The position numbers and the translations under genes were made by a program. DNA of 6,201 nucleotides, taken from contig JANNHP010000120.1 in assembly GCA_031404455.1 (NCBI GenBank), positions 1-6,201 on the forward strand, given 5' to 3'. Of the stretch, positions 1 through 4,743 are shown piece after piece (the first letter of the stretch is position 1; every line of letters starts with the position of its first letter). The notes below the pieces were generated by a model. That model was not told where the DNA came from. It was given only the letters and a program-made list of their open reading frames with translations, and ran no database searches. This DNA comes from JANNHP01 sp031404455. Lineage in GTDB: Bacteria > Planctomycetota > JAJSAM01 > JAJVHW01.

Positions 1-107
1 TTTTCTCCCCCCGGCGGCGGGCCCGCGCTGCGCGTCGCCGCGCCCGGGGACTCGCGCCGGCGGGCCCCCGGCGGGGCCCCGCCCGTCCGCGTCGCGCGGT
101 CCGAGGG
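1..107. other. Extremely GC-rich non-coding stretch downstream of the gene cluster
   Basis: This stretch follows the stop codon of the third gene. By my count only 13 of 107 bases are A or T, and five of those are in the first six bases. It is full of short GC palindromes. I see no start codon with a ribosome binding site, no RNA gene and no credible short gene. The opening TTTT would be a U-tract only for a transcript on the plus strand, whose stem would lie outside the window. It could therefore be the tail of a terminator for a convergent neighbour, but that cannot be judged here. Confidence 0.5.
59..83 (-). terminator. GC-only hairpin after the last gene, possible transcription end or 3' stability element
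   Basis: Bases 59-64 pair with 78-83 and bases 65-68 pair with 73-76. This gives a ten-pair stem made only of G-C pairs, with one bulged base at 77 and a four-base loop at 69-72. It starts about 25 bases past the stop codon of the minus-strand cluster, where a transcript end would be expected. No run of U follows on the minus strand, so it is not a classical intrinsic terminator. In DNA this GC-rich, hairpins of this size also arise by chance. Confidence 0.25.
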
Positions 108-1121
108 CTACTTCATCCCGCCCTTGCCGCCGTGCCCGCCCTTCTTCTCGTCCTCGTCTTCCTCGTCGTCTTCGTCCTCGGTCTCCTTCTCGCCGCCCTC
201 GGGCTTCTTCGCCTCCGCGGGCTTCGCGATCTCGACCTTCTTCCCGTTGACGGTGAGATCCGAGATGCGGCTCTCGTAGACCATGTTCATGCCGCCGAGC
301 TCGGTCTTCCACGAGGTGGCGATCGCCGTCTTCTCGACGGGCGTGTACGTGAGCGTGATGGAGACCTTGCCGCCCATCCCGCCGCCGCCGCCGCCCATCC
401 CGCGACCGCCGGCTCCGGGACCGCCTGAGCCGCCCGGGCCACCGGGGCCACCGGGGCCACCGGGGCCACCGGGGCGGGCGCTCGTCATCTCCAGCTTCTC
501 CAGACGGAACGTGTCGCCGGACTTCGTCCAGGTGTACGTCGCCTCGCTCTTCACCTCGCGCTTCTCGGGGCCCATCTGCATCGTCGCGACGCCCGAAGCG
601 ATCAGGCCGTTCGCGTCGAGGGTCATCTCGTTCCTGCCCTGCACCGCGCCGTCCTTGTACGAAGTGATCACGAGGACGTCCTTGCCGTCCGTCTTCGTCA
701 TCGAGGCGTCGAACTCCTCGTCGTCCGCGGGACGGAAGACGCCGAACATGACCTTCAGCGTGCGCTCCGCTCCGCGCGCCATCTGCTTTCCGGCCATCTC
801 CATCTGACCCTGCATGTTCGCGTCGGGCTCGACCTTCACGGTCGCAGGCGCCTTGAACGTGAACTTCATCGACGTCGGCATGCCCATCATCTCGGACGTG
901 ATGGTGCCAGCGGCCTCGTCGACGCCCTGCTTCACGGGGCAGTTCGCGATCTTCTCCATCTTCTCGAACGCGGCCTTCGCCTCGGGCGAGACCTTGTTCT
1001 CGTGCTTCGCCGCAGCGGCGGGGGCCGGGGGCGCAGCGGGAGCGGGCTTCGTGTCGTCGGCGCGCGCGGCGCCCACGAGGGCGGCTGCCACGAGCGAAGC
1101 GACGACGGTGCTGTTCTTCAT
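108..1121 (-). CDS. Secreted protein of unknown family with Gly/Pro-rich insert and acidic-lysine tail (337 aa)
   Basis: I do not recognise this family. The start is ATG at 1121, chosen because a Sec signal peptide begins there (Lys2, hydrophobic residues 5-18, likely cut after Ala-Arg-Ala at 19-21) and GAGGAG lies nine bases upstream. The mature N-terminus is an Ala/Pro linker (about 22-40). Residues 45-215 and 252-300 look like alternating beta strands with many Met, Lys and Thr (for example YTWTKSGDTFRLEKLEMTS and SITLTYTPVEKT). This is faintly reminiscent of LolA-like or other beta-sheet carrier folds, but only as a guess. Between them, residues 217-252 are almost all Gly with Pro and Met. 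The tail (302-337) is a run of Glu/Asp then Lys/Gly/His, ending GGMK. The only cysteine is Cys61 and there is no lipobox, so a free periplasmic or extracellular protein is likely. It is the last gene of the cluster, 62 bases after the large repeat protein. Confidence 0.85.
   Translation of the reverse strand: MKNSTVVASLVAAALVGAARADDTKPAPAAPPAPAAAAKHENKVSPEAKAAFEKMEKIANCPVKQGVDEAAGTITSEMMGMPTSMKFTFKAPATVKVEPDANMQGQMEMAGKQMARGAERTLKVMFGVFRPADDEEFDASMTKTDGKDVLVITSYKDGAVQGRNEMTLDANGLIASGVATMQMGPEKREVKSEATYTWTKSGDTFRLEKLEMTSARPGGPGGPGGPGGPGGSGGPGAGGRGMGGGGGGMGGKVSITLTYTPVEKTAIATSWKTELGGMNMVYESRISDLTVNGKKVEIAKPAEAKKPEGGEKETEDEDDEEDEDEKKGGHGGKGGMK
366..473 (-). repeat. Glycine-rich low-complexity segment of the 337-aa protein
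   Basis: These bases encode residues 217-252 of the third protein: first a collagen-like run of Gly-Gly-Pro units, then Gly/Ala/Arg, then a near-pure Gly run broken by Met. The plus strand shows a CCG trinucleotide run near 380-394 in the same region. It sits between two beta-rich halves, so it probably acts as a flexible or extended linker. Gly-Gly-Pro is not the strict Gly-X-Y phase of true collagen-like proteins, so a collagen triple helix is doubtful. Confidence 0.75.
433..477 (-). repeat. Nine-base tandem repeat encoding Gly-Pro-Gly units
   Basis: On the plus strand the unit CCGGGGCCA occurs three times exactly (442-450, 451-459, 460-468). A variant copy lies on each side: CCCGGGCCA at 433-441 and CCGGGGCGG at 469-477. 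The unit is a multiple of three, so copy-number change would lengthen or shorten the Gly-Gly-Pro run without breaking the frame. The exact third-position identity suggests recent expansion rather than selection on the protein alone. Confidence 0.85.
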
Positions 1122-1183
1122 GCTGACGGTCTCCTCTTTCGGCTCCTCTTTCGGCTCCTCGTTTCGGAACCTCGTTTCGGAAC
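1122..1183 (-). promoter_or_regulatory. 62-base intergenic leader made almost wholly of tandem SD-bearing repeats
   Basis: Read on the minus strand, four head-to-tail units fill bases 1180-1131: CCGAAACGAGGTT (1180-1168), CCGAAACGAGGAG (1167-1155), CCGAAAGAGGAG (1154-1143) and CCGAAAGAGGAG (1142-1131). The last three each end in GAGGAG, a strong Shine-Dalgarno sequence. The nearest GAGGAG lies nine bases before the ATG at 1121. The first unit starts three bases after the stop codon of the upstream gene. I see no sigma-70-like promoter or hairpin terminator in the gap, so read-through from the upstream gene is expected. Confidence 0.85.
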
Positions 1184-2794
1184 CTACTTGTCGGTCTTGA
1201 TGATCCGCGTCTGCGCGCCGGTGCCGACGGGCGTCTCGCGCGTGACGAGGTAGTCGAGCAACCCGTCGCCGGTCAGGTCGCCGATCGACAGGGCGTCGCC
1301 CTCGAAGTGCTCCGTCGTGGTGACGGCTCCCGCGAAGAGCGGATCGAGCGTGCGCCGGAGGTTTCCGACGGTGTTCCCGACGCGCTCGTTCCTGAGGATG
1401 CGCAGTGCCGGCCCGGTGCCGCCGGGCGCCGCGTTCGCCATGAGCACGAGGTCCTGGTCGCCGTCCTGGTCGGTGTCGACGAAGGAGAGCTGCGATGCCT
1501 GGAAGTGCTCGTTCGAGTCCGTGGCAGCGAGCGCCTGGCTCGAGATGTCCTCGAACTCGCCCGCGCCGAGACCCAGTTTGAACTTGATCAGGCGCAGGGC
1601 CGAACCGCCGCCCGGCGCCGCGATCCGCGTCTGTGCGATCACGCCGAACGAGTTGCCGTCGGGGACCCCGGGCTGGCCGATGGTGATGACGTCGGCCTTG
1701 GTGTCGCCCCCGAGGTCGAAGATCCTGTCGGTGACGTCCGTGAGGCCGGCACCGTCCGCCGAGTTGAACTTGTTGATGCCGACCTGGAGCGACGAGATCG
1801 TCGAGAGCGGCCCGCTCCGCGCCTCGCGGCGCTGCAGCACGACGTCCGACTGCACGGCGACGTCCGGCTTGCCGTCGCTGTCGAGCAGCCCGACCGAGAC
1901 CCGCTTGCCCGTGAACGGCGTGAACATGCGCTTGCAGAGCGAGTTGTAGTTGGCGCTGCACGCGGGGATCGTGCCGATGGGGCTCGTCTGCGGGACCACG
2001 GGGCCCGACTTGCGCGGGAAGAAGTTGGGGTCGAACTTGAAGCGTCCCTGGCCCTTGTTCGCGGTCTTGTCCCACACGAACATGCGCGAGCCGCCCCAGT
2101 AGAACGAGTAGTTGTAGAACGAGCTGCCGCCGTTGACAGACGAGCAGTAGTTCCCGCAGTAGACGCCGCTCTCGAAGGCGGAGGAGTGCGGGTTGTCGTC
2201 GTCCTTCACCTCGTCGTGCGTGATGACGATCTCGGGCGGACCCGCGGCCTTGTCGATGTCGCCGACCCACATGTCGAGCCCGCGCCAGTCGTCGGCCGTG
2301 TAGATCGCCGCGGCTCCGCCGAACACGCCGTACTTCTGCATCTGCCGGGGCGGCGCCATCAGGTCGACGGTGCGGTCGCGGAAGACGCGCTCGTTCGTGC
2401 CGGGGCCGGACCCGCCGCCGCGGATCTCGTTCTTCAGGATGCGCGTGTGCGAGTCGCCTGCGGTCGGCACCTCGAAGGCGTTCGTGGTGATCAGCATGTC
2501 GGGATACGTGTCCTGGTTCACGTCGGCGAGCCAGATGCGGTCGGCGCGCCAGTCGTCGAGGCCCGGGACCGGGAGGACCGACGCGGTGACGTCGGCGAAC
2601 TGGCCGGAGCCGTCGTTCCGGAGCACGCGCGTCAGCGAGGTGGCCGCGGCGGCGGTGTCGTCAGGATCGCCGCGACGGGAGATGAACAGGTCCGGATCGC
2701 CGTCCTTGTCGTAGTCGCTGACCGCCGTCGTCCAGCCGTCGTACTTGTCGGCGCCGCCGATCGAGCCGAGGTTCGTCGTCGCGGTGATGTCGGC
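1184..2794 (-). repeat. Seven FG-GAP/VCBS-type repeats, probable seven-bladed beta-propeller (residues 641-1176)
   Basis: I align seven units by the pattern hydrophobic strand, Asp-rich loop, then a Leu/Val/Ile strand. They begin near residues 659 (DGWTTAVSDYDKDGD), 720 (DDWRADR), 808 (DDWRGLD), 934 (FTGKRVSVG), 1002 (GGDTKADVI), 1071 (FQASQLSFVD) and 1136 (HFEGDALSIGD). Units 1, 2, 6 and 7 are followed by a TRIL(R/K)N-like strand. Units 2 and 3 share DDWR and a later IT strand. Seven such repeats match the integrin-type FG-GAP propeller. The count is a reading by eye and blade edges are approximate. Confidence 0.7.
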
Positions 2795-4714
2795 GAACGA
2801 GTAGTAGGTGAGGTTGCGGGTCTTCGGCGGATTCGGCTGTCCCTGGCTGTCCTGGACGTGCACGCGGTAGACGCCCTTCGGCCGGACCGGCGCCATGAAC
2901 TGATGAACCTTCGTGTTGACGTAGGTCGGCGCGATCGCGGTCATGTTCTCGTAGACGCCCGGCGTCGTCGTCTCGACGAACACGGTGTCCGGGGTGTCGA
3001 AGTTCGCGCCCTGGATCGACACGAGCTCGCTGCCGAGCACGGGGATCAGCGACGGCACGATGCGGCTGATCGCGGGAGTGGCCACGTACTCGAACGAGTT
3101 GATCGGGAGGTTCGCCGAGAGCTGCGTGTCGCTGTCCTTCACGCCGAAGATCACGAAGCCGCCCGGCCGCGGCGGTGCATTGAAGGTGACGGTCGTCTCC
3201 GTGGCGGCGGTCGGGGTGACCGGCTGCTCGAACCCGTCGAGCAGGATCTTCATGTGGCCGGGGCGGAAGTTGCCGCCCGTGATCGTGACCGGGTAGCCGC
3301 CGGCGGAGCTGCCGACCGCGGGGTCGATGTCCGAGACGGTCGGCGGCGGCACGCGGCGGAAGCCGTCGGCCCGCGCCGCCGGCTGTCCGGTGGTCGAATA
3401 GAAGACCACGTGGAACTCGCCCTCGGGGAGGCTCGCCGGGACGCGGCCGCGCACCGTGATTCCGTCGGGGAGGAGCTCGACGTTCTCGAGCGGGATCGAT
3501 CCGAGCGAGAGGCCGACGTCGCCCGACTGGTCGTTCTCGTCCACGGGGTTCGTGAGCTGGACGGCGAGGAGCGTGCCCGGGCCGCCCTCGGTCGGGTTGA
3601 TGCCGTTCGTGCGGATCAGGGGCTCGGTCTTCGACAGCTTCGCGACGCGCTTCGGGGTGCCCTTCGGCGCCGTGAGCGTCGGGGCGAACCGCACGTTCGC
3701 CGGCGGCGTGCCCGAAGGCGCGTCGAAGGTGAGGACATACTCTCCGATCGGGAGCGCCGCGGGGATGGCGAAGGACTTGAGCGACGTGCCGCCCTGGAAG
3801 CCCGGGACCGGACGACCCGTCGAGTCGACGAATGAGTTGACGGTCGGCGCCGTCCCCGAGAAGGAGAGCGTGTAGCCGATCGTCGCGCCGCCGACGGCCG
3901 CGATCGGGAGCCGGTACTGGCGATTGCCGTCGGGAACGAGGCCCGGGGCCGAGACCTTGCCGAGCTTGACCGTCAGCGAGTAGGGCCCGGTGGTCGCGTC
4001 GTCGTGCTCGGCGTCGCCCGGCGTCGTCTCCTCGCCGATCACGCGGAGGCTCCACGTGCCGTCGGCGTCGAGCGACCTCGCGATCGTCAGCGACTTCTCG
4101 GTCGTTCCCTGGCCGGCGAGGGCGGAGATGCTCCCGTTCGGCGCGACGAGCTGGACGAGCGGGTCGAGCGTGCTCGTCTTCGGCACCGCGAGCTTCGCCG
4201 AGATCGACTGCCCCGCGTAGCCCTGGAACCGGAACTCGTCGATGTCGCCCGCGGGGTAGACCGCGCCGCCCGACTTGAAGCCGACGCTCGGTGTCGGGAG
4301 CGACGCGAGCTTCGGGGACGTGTACTTGATGCCGACCGTGTAGCCGCCGGTCGATGTGCCCGAGCCGCGGACGCGCACCTTCCACCAGCCCGGCGCGTCG
4401 AGCACGGCTCTCGCGACCGCCGACTTCGACGAGAGCGACAACGAGAGACCGTCCTCGTCGGTGAGCGCCACACCGCCCGGCGCGATGACCTGGAGGTCCG
4501 GGACGAGCTGGGAGCCCTTCGCGAGCTTCACCGTCGCGGTGAGCGTCATCCCGGGGAAGCCCCGGAAGACGTAGTCGTCGGCGTCCCCGCCCATGATCTC
4601 CGTCGTGAACGACGATCCGCTCGGCGCGATGACTCCGACGCCGTCGGGCAGGTCCTGCGCGAGTGCCGCGCCCGAGGCGATGAGGACCAGGGTGGCTGTG
4701 AGGGTGTGGCGCAT
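1184..4714 (-). CDS. Secreted giant PPC / IPT-TIG / FG-GAP beta-propeller protein (1176 aa)
   Basis: This is a surface or secreted protein of unknown ligand. The start is ATG at 4714, with GGAGG twelve bases upstream. A signal peptide follows immediately (Arg2, hydrophobic core, likely cut after Ala-Leu-Ala at 17-19). Domains in order: PPC-like beta domains at about 33-132 (GGDADDYVFRG) and 140-250 (GDIDEFRFQGYAG), a degenerate third copy at about 255-350, three IPT/TIG domains at about 365-455, 457-544 and 546-640, then seven FG-GAP/VCBS-type repeats from 641 to the end. Calcium-type loops are seen at 667-675 (DYDKDGDPD), 1080-1088 (DTDQDGDQD) and 1146-1154 (DLTGDGLLD). The phrase TR(I/V)L(R/K)N recurs after several loops. 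The only cysteines noted are C853, C857, C919 and C927. There is no LPXTG, PEP-CTERM or other sorting tail; the protein ends straight after the last blade. The upstream neighbour is a tandem paralogue. Adhesion or matrix binding is inferred from the modules only. Confidence 0.93.
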   Translation of the reverse strand: MRHTLTATLVLIASGAALAQDLPDGVGVIAPSGSSFTTEIMGGDADDYVFRGFPGMTLTATVKLAKGSQLVPDLQVIAPGGVALTDEDGLSLSLSSKSAVARAVLDAPGWWKVRVRGSGTSTGGYTVGIKYTSPKLASLPTPSVGFKSGGAVYPAGDIDEFRFQGYAGQSISAKLAVPKTSTLDPLVQLVAPNGSISALAGQGTTEKSLTIARSLDADGTWSLRVIGEETTPGDAEHDDATTGPYSLTVKLGKVSAPGLVPDGNRQYRLPIAAVGGATIGYTLSFSGTAPTVNSFVDSTGRPVPGFQGGTSLKSFAIPAALPIGEYVLTFDAPSGTPPANVRFAPTLTAPKGTPKRVAKLSKTEPLIRTNGINPTEGGPGTLLAVQLTNPVDENDQSGDVGLSLGSIPLENVELLPDGITVRGRVPASLPEGEFHVVFYSTTGQPAARADGFRRVPPPTVSDIDPAVGSSAGGYPVTITGGNFRPGHMKILLDGFEQPVTPTAATETTVTFNAPPRPGGFVIFGVKDSDTQLSANLPINSFEYVATPAISRIVPSLIPVLGSELVSIQGANFDTPDTVFVETTTPGVYENMTAIAPTYVNTKVHQFMAPVRPKGVYRVHVQDSQGQPNPPKTRNLTYYSFADITATTNLGSIGGADKYDGWTTAVSDYDKDGDPDLFISRRGDPDDTAAAATSLTRVLRNDGSGQFADVTASVLPVPGLDDWRADRIWLADVNQDTYPDMLITTNAFEVPTAGDSHTRILKNEIRGGGSGPGTNERVFRDRTVDLMAPPRQMQKYGVFGGAAAIYTADDWRGLDMWVGDIDKAAGPPEIVITHDEVKDDDNPHSSAFESGVYCGNYCSSVNGGSSFYNYSFYWGGSRMFVWDKTANKGQGRFKFDPNFFPRKSGPVVPQTSPIGTIPACSANYNSLCKRMFTPFTGKRVSVGLLDSDGKPDVAVQSDVVLQRREARSGPLSTISSLQVGINKFNSADGAGLTDVTDRIFDLGGDTKADVITIGQPGVPDGNSFGVIAQTRIAAPGGGSALRLIKFKLGLGAGEFEDISSQALAATDSNEHFQASQLSFVDTDQDGDQDLVLMANAAPGGTGPALRILRNERVGNTVGNLRRTLDPLFAGAVTTTEHFEGDALSIGDLTGDGLLDYLVTRETPVGTGAQTRIIKTDK
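2795..3622 (-). repeat. Three consecutive IPT/TIG immunoglobulin-like domains (residues about 365-640)
   Basis: Each unit opens with an I-x-P-like strand followed by a Gly-rich turn: GINPTEGGPG (371-380), DIDPAVGSSAGG (462-473) and RIVPSLIPVLGSE (551-563). The second and third continue with the typical TITGGNF and SIQGANF, the IPT/TIG hallmark before the loop. Each ends in a V/P-rich strand such as FNAPPRPGG or FMAPVRPKG. These domains commonly act as rigid spacers or ligand-binding stalks in bacterial surface proteins; here they separate the PPC-like region from the propeller. Confidence 0.8.
3650..4618 (-). repeat. PPC-like beta domains, two clear copies and one degenerate (residues about 33-355)
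   Basis: Copies 1 and 2 share an acidic D-D/E-[YF]-x-F-x-G start (GGDADDYVFRG and GDIDEFRFQG), an S/T-rich strand, P-[DL]-[LV]-Q-[VL]-[IV]-AP-[GN]-G in the middle (DLQVIAPGG and LVQLVAPNG) and a W-x-[VL]-RV strand near the end (WWKVRVRG and WSLRVIG). This matches the bacterial pre-peptidase C-terminal domain family. The third (about 255-350) keeps the YRLPIAAVGGATIGYTLS and GEYVLTF strands but lacks the acidic start. PPC domains usually accompany secreted peptidases, yet no peptidase domain is visible here. Confidence 0.65.
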
Positions 4715-4726
4715 GGGGAAACTCTA

Positions 4727-4731
4727 CCTCC
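4727..4731 (-). promoter_or_regulatory. Ribosome binding site of the 1176-aa gene
   Basis: The minus strand reads GGAGG here, extended to GGAGGT, and is separated from the ATG at 4714 by twelve bases. That spacing is slightly long. No other SD-like match lies closer, and the signal peptide begins at this ATG, so the start is well supported. The whole site lies in the 29-base gap after the stop codon of the upstream paralogue, which suits translation from a shared mRNA. Confidence 0.7.
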
Positions 4732-4743
4732 GGGGCGGTGAAT

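Noticed and set aside
70..83. Perfect 14-base GC palindrome as a protein binding site
   Set aside because: Composition here is almost only G and C, so short palindromes are expected by chance. No second copy or nearby promoter supports an operator.
433..477. CRISPR-like or regulatory array
   Set aside because: The units are nine bases, contiguous with no spacers, and lie in frame inside a gene where they encode Gly-Gly-Pro.
1131..1183. Direct repeats as an insertion-element target duplication or attachment site
   Set aside because: The units are contiguous and short, with no transposase, integrase or inverted repeats nearby. Slippage expansion explains them better.
108..2270. Single 720-residue reading of the third gene extended upstream to 2270
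   Set aside because: The first half is an Arg-rich shadow of the large gene's 3' end. The real start is the ATG at 1121, which has a signal peptide and a GAGGAG nine bases before it.
1307..3835. 842-codon plus-strand open frame opposite the large secreted protein
   Set aside because: Its translation is dominated by Arg, Ala, Asp, Val and Glu with no domain or signal. It is the expected shadow of a GC-rich gene on the other strand, and the minus-strand gene has clear domains.
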